Assembly (NCBI RefSeq): GCF_002967075.1 | Contig: NZ_PUGE01000002.1 | Span: 1-64,000 of the forward strand | Direction: 5' to 3' | Source: Corynebacterium sp. J010B-136 | GTDB taxonomy: Bacteria > Actinomycetota > Actinomycetes > Mycobacteriales > Mycobacteriaceae | Length of the DNA stretch: 64,000 bases | Part shown: positions 9,963-19,525 of the stretch, piece by piece | Layout of the letters: each line of letters opens with the position of its first letter | Position numbering within the stretch: the first letter of the stretch is position 1 | Position numbers and translations under genes: made by a program | The notes under the pieces: model-generated | The model's input: only the letters and a program-made list of their open reading frames with translations | Database searches by the model: none | Told to the model about the DNA's origin: nothing

Positions 9963-10412
9963 ATGTCAATGTCGGTGATGTCGACTAGGTTAGGTTCTAT
10001 GAAAACTATCCTGAACATCATCTGGTTTATCTTCGGTGGCTTCTTTCTAGCGGCGGGGTATTTCCTTGCCGGTGTTATTGCATGCATCCTTGTTGTGACT
10101 ATCCCCGCGGGTGTGGCTAGTTTCCGCATGGCCAGCTACGCGCTGTGGCCATTTGGTCGCAGCGTTGTGCAGCCGACTAAGGGAACTGGCGGATTTTCTG
10201 CCATCGGTAACCTCATCTGGTTCCTCGTCGCCGGTCTGTGGCTGGCGATTGGCCACGTCGTTACCGCAGCTGGCCAAGCCGTCACCATCGTCGGTATTCC
10301 GCTAGCGATTGCCAATATCAAGATGATTCCGGTGACCTGCTTCCCATTCGGACGCAGCATCGTGCCATCGGATCGCATTCCTTTCGGCTACGAGCCAATG
10401 GTTAAGCTCTAA
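9963..10412 (+). CDS. YccF-domain inner-membrane protein
   Basis: The 149-residue protein contains two copies of the YccF pattern: a membrane segment followed by a fixed short motif (YALWPFGRSVV at ~56 and TCFPFGRSIV at ~123). Each is preceded by NxIWF at ~19 and ~79. YccF proteins are small inner-membrane proteins of unknown function with about four TM segments. The start is set by GGAGGT at 9949-9954, 8 bp before the ATG; an alternative ATG lies at 9999. It stands alone, followed by a strong terminator. Confidence 0.85.
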   Translation: MSMSVMSTRLGSMKTILNIIWFIFGGFFLAAGYFLAGVIACILVVTIPAGVASFRMASYALWPFGRSVVQPTKGTGGFSAIGNLIWFLVAGLWLAIGHVVTAAGQAVTIVGIPLAIANIKMIPVTCFPFGRSIVPSDRIPFGYEPMVKL

Positions 10413-10428
10413 GCCCGCAGGCGCAACG

Positions 10429-10479
10429 ACAGCGCCGCGCGCCCTCCAAGAAAATGGGAGAGTGCGCGGCGCTGTTTTT
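10429..10479 (+). terminator. Rho-independent terminator after the YccF gene
   Basis: ACAGCGCCGCGC at 10429-10440 pairs with GCGCGGCGCTGT at 10463-10474; an inner CTCC/GGAG pair extends the stem. A T-run follows at once. It lies 17 bp past the YccF stop and faces the dedA gene, and could serve both. Confidence 0.9.
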
Positions 10480-10503
10480 AACTTTTTGTATATTGTTGCG
10501 GTG

Positions 10504-11220
10504 TTAATCTTTGGTGCGCGAAGACGAGCTGACGCCGGGAGCATCGGAAACCTGCGAAGCATCGGCTTGCTGTGACTGCTTGGAAACTGTGGTGGTGTCG
10601 CGGGTGGCTGCCTTACGCTTTTGGCTCCGGCGGATGAGCAGTACCAAAACCACGATGATCGCTAGGGCAATAAGGGCATAAATGACGGTGGAGTACTGAT
10701 CGATATAGTCAGCGACCAACGTATATGACTGACCCAGCCACATCCCTAACCAGATGAGAGTCGCGTTCCAACCAGCTGAACCTATGGCCGTCCAGAGCGT
10801 GAACTTAATCGGATTAAGCCGGTCAATGCCCGCGGGGATGGAAATGAGCGAGCGAATACCGGGGATGAAACGGCCGAAAAAGACCGAGGCCGGGCCGTAT
10901 TTATCAAACCAGTATAAAGCGCCATCAACGTCACTTGCTTCAACCAGCCACATCCAGTCCGCAATCTTGCGTAGACGCTCTGCGCCAATCCACGCGCCAA
11001 TGCCGTACAGTGCCCAGGCGCCCAAGATGGAGCCGACAGTAGCCCAAATAAAGGTGGGCCAGAAACCTAGGTTGCCCTGTGAGATAGTAAACCCGGCCAG
11101 CGGCAGCACTACTTCAGAAGGGATTGGTGGAAAGAGGTTCTCCAATAAAATAGCGATGCCAACGCCGGGGGCGCCGAGGATTTCCATTAACTGGATAATC
11201 CACTCGATTATTCCTTGCAC
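10504..11220 (-). CDS. DedA-family membrane protein
   Basis: DedA/SNARE-associated family proteins are polytopic membrane proteins, some acting as lipid flippases and affecting envelope integrity and proton-motive force. The 238-residue protein carries the family features: ENLFPPIPSEVVLPLAGF (~27-44), the GRFIPGIRSLISIPAG motif with conserved arginines (~116-131), and two re-entrant-type hydrophobic regions. A C-terminal TM segment (~180-196) is followed by a Ser/Thr/Gln-rich cytoplasmic tail not typical of the core family. It is a single gene reading toward the YccF terminator. Confidence 0.92.
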   Translation of the reverse strand: MQGIIEWIIQLMEILGAPGVGIAILLENLFPPIPSEVVLPLAGFTISQGNLGFWPTFIWATVGSILGAWALYGIGAWIGAERLRKIADWMWLVEASDVDGALYWFDKYGPASVFFGRFIPGIRSLISIPAGIDRLNPIKFTLWTAIGSAGWNATLIWLGMWLGQSYTLVADYIDQYSTVIYALIALAIIVVLVLLIRRSQKRKAATRDTTTVSKQSQQADASQVSDAPGVSSSSRTKD

Positions 11221-11328
11221 GATGTTTATCCGTTTCCTTCTGGACTCACGTTAACTGCTCTATTGTGCCCAAGAAGTATGAACTGGCCGTGGCCAGCGAC
11301 TGGATGTTTCCTGCGTGAATTCTGTTAA

Positions 11329-12963
11329 TTAACGGTGCTTAAGAAACCAGGAGATCAGCGCATCGGTCGATTCATCCCCCGTGTTGATCTCAGCCTTTCC
11401 TGAAACCGCAGGTGCTAAGTCATTAGCTTGCTGTTTTCCAAGTTCCACGCCCCATTGGTCAAAGGAGTTGATATCCCAAATAACACCTTCGACAAACACG
11501 ATGTGTTCGTAAAGCGCAATCAAGCTGCCCAATGCAGCAGGGGTGAGCTCTTCGGCCAAGATAGTGGTGGTGGGGCGATTGCCCGGCATGACTTTGTGGG
11601 CCACGAGTTCTTCTGCGATGCCTTCGCTGGCAATTTCTTCTGCGGTCTTGCCAAAAGCCAGCACCTTGGTTTGAGCGAAGAGATTGCCCATGAGCAGATC
11701 ATGCATGGAGCCTGTGCCATCGGCAGTGGGGAAATCTTCCTTCGGGCGGGCAAAGCCAATGAAATCAGCCGGAACTAAGTGCGTGCCCTGGTGCAGTAGC
11801 TGGAAGAAAGCATGCTGGCCATTGGTTCCAGGCTCACCCCAGTAAATTGGGCTGGTGGTGGTTGCCACTGCAGAACCGTCGTGGTGCACGGACTTGCCGT
11901 TAGATTCCATCGTCAGCTGCTGCAGGTAAGCAGGGAAGCGGCCCAGATCTTCAGAGTAGGGAAGCACGGCGTGAGATTGTGCACCGTAAAAATTGGTGTA
12001 CCAGACGCTCAGCAGCGCCATGAGTGCTGGAACATTAGATTCCAGCGGCGTAGTGCGGAAGTGCTCATCCATGGCGTGGAAGCCTTCGAGGAAACGCATG
12101 AAATCTAGCGGGCCAATGGTGCACATCAGCGACAAGCCAATGGCTGCATCGACAGAGTAACGTCCGCCGACCCAGTTCCAGAACCCAAACATGTTCTGAG
12201 TGTCAATGCCGAATTCTGCCACCTTTTCGGCGTTGGTCGATACCGCAACAAAGTGCTTGGCGATGGCAGATTCATCACCATCGAATTGCTCCAGCATCCA
12301 ACGACGAGCAGCGTGGGCGTTAGCCAAAGTTTCCTGCGTGGTAAAAGTCTTGGAAGCAATGATGAAAAGAGTGGAGCCGGCATCGAGTCCATCCAAAGTC
12401 TTTGCCAAATCCGCTGGGTCTACATTGGAGACGAACTCTGCAGAAATTCCTGCAACTTCATAGCTGCGCAGCGCCTGGGCTGCCATCGCAGGCCCCAAAT
12501 CAGAACCGCCGATGCCGATGTTGACGACTTTTTTGATGGTGTGGCCGGTATGCCCCAGCCACTTTCCCGAACGCAAAGCGGTTGCGAAATCACGCATGCG
12601 ACCGAGTACTTCGTGAACATCGGCAGCGACATCTTGAGCATCGACCACCAGGTCATCTTCGACCGGAAGGCGCAACGCGGTATGCAGCACGGCGCGGTCT
12701 TCGGTGGTGTTGATGTGCTTACCGCTAAACATGTCTGCGCGGCGTGCTTCAACCCCTGCTTGCTCAGCCAGTTCTACTAACGCTGCAACTACCTCGGAAT
12801 CGATGAGATTTTTTGAAAGGTCGACATGCAGCCCTGCAGCATCGAAAGTTAAAGCCGAAGCACGGGTGGCATCGGCAGCAAAAAGCTGTCGAAGCGTCGT
12901 TTCCTTCTTGGCTTCAAAGAGTTGCTGAAGCTTTGCCCATGCAGGTTGTTGCGTGATTTCCAT
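11329..12963 (-). CDS. pgi: Glucose-6-phosphate isomerase
   Basis: Pgi interconverts glucose-6-phosphate and fructose-6-phosphate in glycolysis and gluconeogenesis. The 544-residue protein shows the sugar-phosphate loop [16 protein letters not shown] (~150), signature [13 protein letters not shown] (~267), and the C-terminal block [27 protein letters not shown] (~488-514), with the catalytic lysine at its end. It is monocistronic in appearance: the gap to dedA is 108 bp and to the upstream transporter 168 bp. Length and motifs are normal. Confidence 0.98.
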   Translation of the reverse strand: MEITQQPAWAKLQQLFEAKKETTLRQLFAADATRASALTFDAAGLHVDLSKNLIDSEVVAALVELAEQAGVEARRADMFSGKHINTTEDRAVLHTALRLPVEDDLVVDAQDVAADVHEVLGRMRDFATALRSGKWLGHTGHTIKKVVNIGIGGSDLGPAMAAQALRSYEVAGISAEFVSNVDPADLAKTLDGLDAGSTLFIIASKTFTTQETLANAHAARRWMLEQFDGDESAIAKHFVAVSTNAEKVAEFGIDTQNMFGFWNWVGGRYSVDAAIGLSLMCTIGPLDFMRFLEGFHAMDEHFRTTPLESNVPALMALLSVWYTNFYGAQSHAVLPYSEDLGRFPAYLQQLTMESNGKSVHHDGSAVATTTSPIYWGEPGTNGQHAFFQLLHQGTHLVPADFIGFARPKEDFPTADGTGSMHDLLMGNLFAQTKVLAFGKTAEEIASEGIAEELVAHKVMPGNRPTTTILAEELTPAALGSLIALYEHIVFVEGVIWDINSFDQWGVELGKQQANDLAPAVSGKAEINTGDESTDALISWFLKHR

Positions 12964-13071
12964 GATTGACCTTTCAATTACCAGCGGTAAACGAGCTGAA
13001 GTAGGGGTGAGATAGGTAACCTAGCCACTTCCTAAACTAGTCAAAATATTAGTTTAAGGGGCAAAATAAAT

Positions 13072-13103
13072 GCGGCTTCTCCACAAAATTTGGGAGAAAC
13101 CGC
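13072..13103 (-). terminator. Terminator after the antiporter-family gene
   Basis: On the minus strand, a stem with arms of about 11 bp (GCGGTTTCTCC with GGAGAAGCCGC, one mismatch) encloses a 10-nt AT-rich loop. A T-rich tract (ATTTATTTT) follows. It lies 29 bp past the stop of the transporter gene. Confidence 0.85.
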
Positions 13104-13131
13104 GAAAGAAAATTCTAAATGGTGCGTGGTG

Positions 13132-14559
13132 TTAGAGAACCAAAGCTGCAATCCAGCCGGCGATCAGCAACGGAATGTTGTAGTGAATGAAGGTCGGAAT
13201 GACCGAATCACGAATGTGGTCGTGTTGACCATCAGCATTCAAGCCTGCTGTTGGGCCCAGCGTGGAGTCCGAGGCAGGTGAGCCTGCATCGCCAAGAGCG
13301 CCGGCGGTGCCGATGATAGCGACGGTTGCCATGGTGGAAAAGCCCAAAGACATGCACAGTGGAACGAAAATCACGGTGATGATTGGCAGGGTAGAGAAGG
13401 AAGAGCCAATGCCCATGGTGACGATGAGGCCGACAATCAGCATTGCTGCGGCCGCGGCTGCCTGATTATCGCCGAAGATGGACGTCACGTCGTCGACTAG
13501 CGCTTCGACCTCACCGGTCTCGGTCATAACAGCTGCAAAACCTTGCGCGGTAATCATGATGAAGCCAATGAGCGCCATCATCTTCATACCGGAAGAAAAT
13601 ACGTCATCGGCCTTCTTCCACTCCACAGCGCCGGTGAGCAACAAGATAGCCAGACCAACTAGGGCACCGACTAACAGGCCATCGGCTTCAAAGCTCATAG
13701 CCTGCATGGCAACCTGAACCACGAAGGTTGCGACGATAGCAATCAGTGCAACGCGCACCTTGTAGGAAGAAACTTCCTGACTGTCCGGCTCTTCAGCCAA
13801 AGGACGATCTTCGTAGACACGTGGCTTGCGGTAGCTGATGAATACAGCAATGAGCAGACCCGCCACCATGCCTGCTGCAGGGATAGCCATGACCTGCATG
13901 ATGTTGATGCCGGAGGTGTCCAAGCCCGCCTCATTGATGTTGAACAACAAGATGTCGTTCAAGAAAATGGAGCCGAAACCTACGGGCACAAACATGTAGG
14001 TGGTGACCAAACCGAAAGTCAGCACGGAAGCAATCAGGCGGCGGTCAATGCCGAGCTTGTTAAAGACCGTGAGCAGTGGGGGAACAATGAGCGGGATGAA
14101 AGCAATGTGAACCGGGATTACGTTCTGGCTCATAATGGCCATCGCGAGCAGACCTGCCACGATGAGATACTTTGTCGTGGTTACTGCCTTCTGGCTGGCA
14201 TTGTGCACGATCGGATCCGCTGGATCTTCCTCGGCATCAATGTCGCCTGCGCCGCCTGCAGTAGCAAACTGAGATACTTTGGATTTGGTCGCATTAACTC
14301 GGGCAAGCAGGAGATTCGCCAAGATTTGGGGCAAGCCTGTCGAAGCCACACCCATGGCAAAAGCGCCGAGCAGGGCGTAGCTCAACGCGATTTTGGCGCC
14401 ACCGCCAAGGCCATCTTGGAAGGCAAGCATGGTGCCGTCTAGTCCCATGCCTGCGAGCAGACCTCCGACAAGCGAACCAAGAAACATTGCGACGACGACA
14501 TGCACGCGCACTAGGGCCAGCACGAGCATGACCACCACAGCAATTAAGACAGCATTCAT
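13132..14559 (-). CDS. Na+/H+ antiporter-family (YuiF/NhaC-like) membrane transporter
   Basis: This 475-residue polytopic protein has about 11-12 hydrophobic segments and a family-typical N-terminus (AVVVMLVLALVRVHVVVAMFLGSLVGGLLAGMGL). It also has a conserved region GTAGALGDAGSPASDSTLGPTAGL near residues 420-443. This matches the Na+/H+ antiporter family that includes B. subtilis YuiF, some members of which are suggested to move amino or organic acids. The substrate cannot be told from sequence. A charged loop at ~104-125 and another near ~248 break the two halves. It is monocistronic with its own terminator. Confidence 0.8.
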   Translation of the reverse strand: MNAVLIAVVVMLVLALVRVHVVVAMFLGSLVGGLLAGMGLDGTMLAFQDGLGGGAKIALSYALLGAFAMGVASTGLPQILANLLLARVNATKSKVSQFATAGGAGDIDAEEDPADPIVHNASQKAVTTTKYLIVAGLLAMAIMSQNVIPVHIAFIPLIVPPLLTVFNKLGIDRRLIASVLTFGLVTTYMFVPVGFGSIFLNDILLFNINEAGLDTSGINIMQVMAIPAAGMVAGLLIAVFISYRKPRVYEDRPLAEEPDSQEVSSYKVRVALIAIVATFVVQVAMQAMSFEADGLLVGALVGLAILLLTGAVEWKKADDVFSSGMKMMALIGFIMITAQGFAAVMTETGEVEALVDDVTSIFGDNQAAAAAAMLIVGLIVTMGIGSSFSTLPIITVIFVPLCMSLGFSTMATVAIIGTAGALGDAGSPASDSTLGPTAGLNADGQHDHIRDSVIPTFIHYNIPLLIAGWIAALVL

Positions 14560-14674
14560 AATTAATCAGGGTATTAGCAGGGTCCTTTTATAAAAAATTA
14601 GGATTGCCTGCAAAAACGTGATTCTTATCCCAGCAAGATGGGGAAGTGGTCCACACCCTATGAATGCATAGAGT

Positions 14675-14703
14675 TGGGGTAGCGCTTTAAAAGCGCTACC
14701 CCA
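14675..14703. terminator. 29-bp near-perfect palindrome between transporter and chorismate mutase
   Basis: TGGGGTAGCGCTTT (14675-14688) is mirrored by AAAGCGCTACCCCA, leaving almost no loop in a 13-14 bp stem. It lies 35 bp past the chorismate mutase stop, so it probably ends that transcript. The U-tract is poor on both strands, which leaves open a protein-binding role. Confidence 0.55.
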
Positions 14704-14737
14704 TAAGACTGGTGTCGTATGAGCGACCCAGAAGTGC

Positions 14738-15124
14738 TCAGCCGAGCTTGCCGCGGCCCATGCGCAATAGCGCAGAGGCGATGGCGGGACCTTCTTCGCC
14801 GAGCTCATCACGGAACTGGTTCAAAATAGAAATCTCACGGGTGTGCACTAAACGGGTGCCGCCGGAGCCCATGCGGGTCTTGCCAATTGCTTGGGAAACC
14901 TTCGTGCGACGTTTGATGGCTTCTAAGATCGTGCGATCCATGCGGTTGATTTCTTCGCGATACTTCTGAATCTCAGCATCAGACAATGGGTCATCAGTGC
15001 CTGAAGGCATGCGAATATCCGCGTTGTCTCCAGCAGGGTTGAAATCCATATTTTCTCCCACGAGTTCGTCCTGGGACTGATTATTGCTAGCGTCAGTACG
15101 GCCAGATTCAGAAGAGGTGTCCAT
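14738..15124 (-). CDS. Chorismate mutase, AroQ class
   Basis: Chorismate mutase converts chorismate to prephenate for Phe/Tyr synthesis. The C-terminal ~85 residues match the all-alpha AroQ-delta type: EINRMDRTILEAIKRRTKVSQAIGK (~58-82, with the active-site arginine and lysine), then GGTRLVHTREISIL. No signal peptide is present, so this is the cytoplasmic type that in C. glutamicum and M. tuberculosis works in complex with DAHP synthase. The first ~45 residues are acidic and disordered; the ATG at residue 26 (MDFNPAG) is an alternative start. It diverges from pcrA. Confidence 0.88.
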   Translation of the reverse strand: MDTSSESGRTDASNNQSQDELVGENMDFNPAGDNADIRMPSGTDDPLSDAEIQKYREEINRMDRTILEAIKRRTKVSQAIGKTRMGSGGTRLVHTREISILNQFRDELGEEGPAIASALLRMGRGKLG

Positions 15125-15251
15125 AGCTTTATTATTGTGCCACTAAGTAAGAGAAACTGGAATCATTGACTCAGGCTAAGCGCCGCTCGTGGTCTTGGCA
15201 TGGGTTTGGACACAAGTAGTGTCCGATGCAAGAGGTAGGTTGGAAGTTATT

Positions 15252-17975
15252 ATGCGCAGCGATGAAAATAGAAACGACAAACAAGAACAAATTACTGACT
15301 TTGATCAGCTTCCACTTCCACCTTTAGAACCTGAACCCGAATTTGCTCCACCCGAAGAAGCTGACCTACCGCCGGAGGATGCTGGCGATCTTTTTCGTGA
15401 TTCTCACATGACGCAGGCAGGCGCGGAAGCTCGCCGCAATCCTTTCGCACCTGCATCCGGCAATGCCGCAGCGAATCCTTTCGGCGGAGCAGGCAGCGGC
15501 TTTTCTAATCCTTCGCCGTTTAGCACGGTCGGAAGCAACGCAGGGCAGCATCGCGCGCGGCCGCAGATCAATGTCTCGGCCGAAAAGCTAGTCGATGGTC
15601 TTAATCCGCAACAGGTTGAAGCCGTTGAGCATTCTGGTTTGCCACTGCTGATTATTGCTGGTGCGGGCTCTGGTAAGACCGCGGTGCTGACCCGCCGTAT
15701 TGCGTATCTCATGGGCAATAGGGGAGTTGCTCCATGGGAAATTTTAGCTATTACCTTTACCAATAAGGCCGCAGCGGAAATGAAAGAGCGCGTCGGCCAG
15801 CTGGTAGGTCCTGTTGCTGAGCGCATGTGGGTGGCTACTTTCCACTCGATTTGTGTGCGTATTTTGCGTCAGCAGGCCCAACTTGTTCCTGGCCTCAATA
15901 CGAATTTCACCATTTATGATGGTGATGATTCCCGCCGCTTGTTGACGATGATTGCTAAAGACATGCAGCTGGATATCAAGAAGTTCACCTCGCGTGTGTT
16001 GGCGAATCAGATCTCTAATCTCAAAAATGAGCTGACTTCACCTGAGTCTGCTTTGGCAGAAGCAGAGAAGACCAAGAACCCATTTACGCTTACGGTAGCG
16101 CAGGTCTTCGAGGAGTATCAGCGCCGCCTGCGAGCTGCGAATGCCGTTGACTTTGATGACCTCATTGGTGAAGTCGTGCGTATCTTTGTTCAGCACCCGC
16201 AGGTGGTTGACTTTTACCGCCGCAGGTTTAAGCACGTGCTTATTGACGAGTACCAGGACACCAACCACGCGCAGTACTCACTGGTTGCGGCATTGGTGGG
16301 AGATGATCAAGAAAAGGGCCCTGAATTGTGTGTTGTGGGCGATTCAGATCAATCGATTTATGCCTTCCGCGGTGCAACCATCCGCAATATTGAGGACTTT
16401 GAGCGTGACTATCCGGGGGCACGCACAATTTTGCTCGAGCAAAACTACCGTTCCACCCAAACCATTTTGAGTGCCGCCAACGCGGTGATCGCGCAAAACG
16501 AAAACCGCCGTAAGAAAAACCTGTGGACGGACCACGGTGAGGGCGAGAAGATCATCGGCTACGTCGCCGATAATGAGCACGATGAAGCACGCTTTATCGC
16601 CTCAGAAATCGACGCTTTGGCGGATAAGGGCCGCAACTATTCCGATATCGCGATCATGTACCGCACCAATAATGCTTCGCGCGCTTTGGAAGATATCTTT
16701 GTGCGCTCCGGCATTCCGTACAAGGTCGTTGGCGGAACTAGGTTTTACGAGCGTCGCGAAATCCGTGACATCATCGCATACCTGCGGATCATGGATAACC
16801 CAGATGACTCAGTAAGTCTGCGCCGGATTATCAACGTGCCCAAGCGCGCTATCGGTGATAAGGCACAGGCGCAGATTGCCACGCATGCCGATAACCTCAA
16901 TATCAGCTTTGGTAAGGCACTTTATTTTGCTGAACAGGGAGAAGTCCCAGGGCTGGGGACCCGTGCTGTTAATGCGGTGACCAAATTCAATGACATGATG
17001 TCTGGAATCCGGGAGCAAATTCCCGCGATGATAAATGACGTCACTAAACAGCCGGATTTGGGTGAATTAGTCAGCGCTATTTTGGATGCCACCGGCTATA
17101 AAGCGGAATTGGAAGCATCTAATGACCCGCAAGATGGAGCGCGTTTAGACAACCTCAACGAATTGGTTTCGGTGGCACGTGAATTTTCTTCCGAAGCAGC
17201 GAACCAATTGGCTTTTGACGGATCTGATTCAGATATTGATGCTGCCCCTGAACTTAGTGAGGGAGAGGCGGCACCAGGCTCACTGCAGGCCTTCTTGGAG
17301 AAGGTTTCTTTGGTTGCTGATGCAGATCAGATTCCTGAAAATGAATCCGGCGTAGTCACCCTGATGACTTTGCATACTGCGAAAGGCTTGGAATTCCCGG
17401 TTGTATTCCTCACCGGTTGGGAGGAGGGACAGTTTCCACACATGCGCTCCCTCGGTGACCCGAAGGAGCTCAGTGAGGAACGCCGCTTGGCGTATGTGGG
17501 AATCACTCGTGCCCGCGAAGAGCTGTATCTCACTCGTGCGATTCTTCGCTCGTCCTGGGGCAACCCCATGACGAATCCGGCCAGCCGCTTCCTCGGCGAG
17601 ATCCCAGAGGATCTCATCGACTGGCGCCGTGAAGAACCGCAAAGCTCAATGGGCTCTGCGTGGGACTACGATGATTCTTATTCTTACGGTCGTTCTTATG
17701 ACTCGAGCTGGTCCGGGTGGGGCCGTAGTTCACGCTCCGCCGCGACATCCCCTTCGCAGCGAACTCGCTCTTCTAAGGCTTCGGAAAGCTCGATGTCTAA
17801 GAACAAGAATTTGGATTTAGTTGTGGGCGACCGCGTCAACCACGCCAAATATGGCCTGGGCACGGTCATCGCTGCCGATGGTTCAGGTCTGCGATCGACT
17901 GTAACCATCGACTTTGGTTCCGCAGGCAAGGTCAGGCTCATGCTCGTGGGAGGCCTGCCTATGGAAAAACTCTAG
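15252..17975 (+). CDS. pcrA: UvrD/PcrA superfamily-1 DNA helicase
   Basis: PcrA is a 3'-to-5' DNA helicase used in repair and replication restart. From the chosen ATG the product is 907 residues. It has Walker A AGAGSGKT (~135-142), ITFTNKAA (motif Ia), LIDEYQDTN (Walker B), GDSDQSIYAFRGA (motif III), and YVGITRAREELYLT near the end. A C-terminal Tudor-like domain (VVGDRVNHAKYGLGTV) ends the protein. The frame opens at 15189, but GGAAG 4-5 bp before the ATG at 15252 favours that start. The first ~110 residues are an acidic, Pro- and Asn-rich extension absent from most PcrA proteins. Confidence 0.95.
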   Translation: MRSDENRNDKQEQITDFDQLPLPPLEPEPEFAPPEEADLPPEDAGDLFRDSHMTQAGAEARRNPFAPASGNAAANPFGGAGSGFSNPSPFSTVGSNAGQHRARPQINVSAEKLVDGLNPQQVEAVEHSGLPLLIIAGAGSGKTAVLTRRIAYLMGNRGVAPWEILAITFTNKAAAEMKERVGQLVGPVAERMWVATFHSICVRILRQQAQLVPGLNTNFTIYDGDDSRRLLTMIAKDMQLDIKKFTSRVLANQISNLKNELTSPESALAEAEKTKNPFTLTVAQVFEEYQRRLRAANAVDFDDLIGEVVRIFVQHPQVVDFYRRRFKHVLIDEYQDTNHAQYSLVAALVGDDQEKGPELCVVGDSDQSIYAFRGATIRNIEDFERDYPGARTILLEQNYRSTQTILSAANAVIAQNENRRKKNLWTDHGEGEKIIGYVADNEHDEARFIASEIDALADKGRNYSDIAIMYRTNNASRALEDIFVRSGIPYKVVGGTRFYERREIRDIIAYLRIMDNPDDSVSLRRIINVPKRAIGDKAQAQIATHADNLNISFGKALYFAEQGEVPGLGTRAVNAVTKFNDMMSGIREQIPAMINDVTKQPDLGELVSAILDATGYKAELEASNDPQDGARLDNLNELVSVAREFSSEAANQLAFDGSDSDIDAAPELSEGEAAPGSLQAFLEKVSLVADADQIPENESGVVTLMTLHTAKGLEFPVVFLTGWEEGQFPHMRSLGDPKELSEERRLAYVGITRAREELYLTRAILRSSWGNPMTNPASRFLGEIPEDLIDWRREEPQSSMGSAWDYDDSYSYGRSYDSSWSGWGRSSRSAATSPSQRTRSSKASESSMSKNKNLDLVVGDRVNHAKYGLGTVIAADGSGLRSTVTIDFGSAGKVRLMLVGGLPMEKL

Positions 17976-17978
17976 GAA

Positions 17979-18731
17979 CTAGAAGAAGATTCCGTTACCT
18001 GCAAACCATGGCTTCGGGTCGGTGGCGTTTGCGCCATCCGGCCAAATCTCGAAGTGCAGGTGCGGGCCAGTGGATTGGCCTTCGCTACCGATAGACGCAA
18101 TCTGCTGTCCTGCGGTCACACGCTCGCCAACACCGACGAGCAAGGATGAAGCCTGCATGTGTCCGTAGACCGAGATTGAGCCGTCATCGTGCTTGATGCG
18201 GATCCAGTTGCCGTAACCCTGCGCTGGCCCGGATGAGATAACTTCACCGTCCATGACCGCGTAGATAGGCGTGCCAATGGGGTTGGCAACGTCAATGCCA
18301 TTGTGGTGAGTGCCCCAACGAGCTCCGTAGGTGGAAGTAAGCGTACCGGAGGTAGGAAAGACTACCGTGCGGCCATCAGCGGTACTGCCACGCATCGGGG
18401 AGAGCTGTGATGGGTCAGCCGGAGCGAATTGCTCTGCCAGGCCAGGAATGGAACTTGGGTCCAAAACGATTGAGACGCCGTATTCCGTGCGTTCAATGGT
18501 CGGAACGACGCCACTGTTTAAAATACCGTCGATGCTTGTGAACAAACCCGTTGCGGCGTTCATCAGCTCATTGTTATCAACGTGGTTGATCTGAGGCTGA
18601 GAAGAGCCATCGACGACACTGAGGCTGAGCGCTGGGGTGTCTGCGGTGGCAGCTGTGACGGTGGCTAGGCCAACGCCTGAAGCAGCAGCCACTGCAAGAG
18701 CAGCTTTGAGTGCGCGGGGAATGCGCTTCAT
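17979..18731 (-). CDS. Secreted M23-family (LytM-type) peptidase
   Basis: M23 metallopeptidases cut cell-wall peptides with a zinc ion. The 250-residue protein has a clear signal peptide (basic MKRIPRALK, then a hydrophobic stretch, cleavage near ATADTPA ~31), a linker, and a LytM domain in the last ~120 residues. The zinc ligands are visible: HHNGID (~142), GYGNWIRIKHDDGSISVYGHM with its His, and HLHFEIW (~225-231). The 3' end nearly abuts the pcrA stop (3 bp). It is a paralogue of the gene at 19526-20323, sharing the catalytic domain almost word for word, so a tandem duplication is likely. Confidence 0.92.
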   Translation of the reverse strand: MKRIPRALKAALAVAAASGVGLATVTAATADTPALSLSVVDGSSQPQINHVDNNELMNAATGLFTSIDGILNSGVVPTIERTEYGVSIVLDPSSIPGLAEQFAPADPSQLSPMRGSTADGRTVVFPTSGTLTSTYGARWGTHHNGIDVANPIGTPIYAVMDGEVISSGPAQGYGNWIRIKHDDGSISVYGHMQASSLLVGVGERVTAGQQIASIGSEGQSTGPHLHFEIWPDGANATDPKPWFAGNGIFF

Positions 18732-19525
18732 AGATACGGTCCTTTGCTAAACGCTGTACATCAGTGTTTGATATCGCCATCACAATCAACACAATGCAGA
18801 AATCTTCCGCCTAAAAAGGCGTCATCGTTTGATGAACTGAATTCGTTGCATAGCTGTGATTGATTTGTAGCAACGCGATTAAAGTTATCGGGAGTTTGCG
18901 CACTATGCAATGGGAAAACGGCAGGTGATGGCAGTGCGTTTTCGAGAACCTTTCGAACACCCCAGCATGTTGCGCATGTTGCTAATGTTAAAGAAGTTGC
19001 GACTGTAAACCAATGGTTCAAGTTCTGGGGGTGGCATAAGGGGGTGCCAAATTCTCGGCCTGGGGAATAATTTCCGGCGTGTCGTAACTATCTAGACTTA
19101 AGCATCGTTATATCTTGCTTGGTTTGCCTTTTCTTAAGTCGGTGACGCTCTGTCGGGATCGGGTTCCGGCTCGGGTGCAACTTGGAAAGGCGTTTGGGCA
19201 CGATGTTGTAAATGTGCGCGCAAACGGCAGCCTTTTGGCTTCTGCGCTTTGCTAGGCGCGTGTGTGGGTAAACATCTGGGCTGCTTGCTGGAAGGGCTTA
19301 AGTCTTGGTTCTGGGGTTCGTGGCGAGGCTTGCAGCCTTCGGGGCCCTACGGGGTGCTCATGCCCCGTGTAGGGGCTCCTGTTGTTCGCAAGTGCGCGAC
19401 ACGATGTCTCGGCGCAGAGTGAACGTTTTCGGGCATGACAAAAGCCCCAGTTTGGCATCCACCAAAAGATGTCGTTGGTAGGGAGGTGGAAGCTCAGCCT
19501 GGGGCTTTGTATCGCGCTTTAAAAA
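18732..19525. other. 794-bp gap between the two M23 genes, rich in hairpins
   Basis: No convincing gene is present. The part next to the first M23 gene (18732-19020) is its upstream region; a minus-strand frame there (18761-19021) has only a TTG start and no Shine-Dalgarno. The part from about 19130 to 19510 is more GC-rich and holds strong inverted repeats at 19191-19226 and 19341-19377, plus a terminator at 19441-19508. I could not match it to RNase P RNA, tmRNA, SRP RNA or a c-di-AMP riboswitch by eye. It may hold a small RNA or a structured 5' leader. Confidence 0.5.
19441..19508 (-). terminator. Terminator after the second M23 gene
   Basis: AAAGCCCCAG at 19441-19450 pairs with CTGGGGCTTT at 19499-19508, and inner CCACC/GGTGG arms extend the fold. 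It lies 17 bp beyond the stop of the M23 gene at 19526-20323. The unusually long interior suggests more than a simple terminator. Confidence 0.75.

Noticed and set aside
18761..19021. Minus-strand frame of 86 codons with a signal-peptide-like start
   Set aside because: The only start is TTG without a Shine-Dalgarno, composition beyond the first 20 residues is not protein-like, and it covers the upstream region of the M23 gene.
19252..19458. Minus-strand 68-codon frame in the structured intergenic zone
   Set aside because: It overlaps strong hairpins and has no ribosome site; its Arg/Pro/Cys-rich sequence looks like translated GC-rich RNA.
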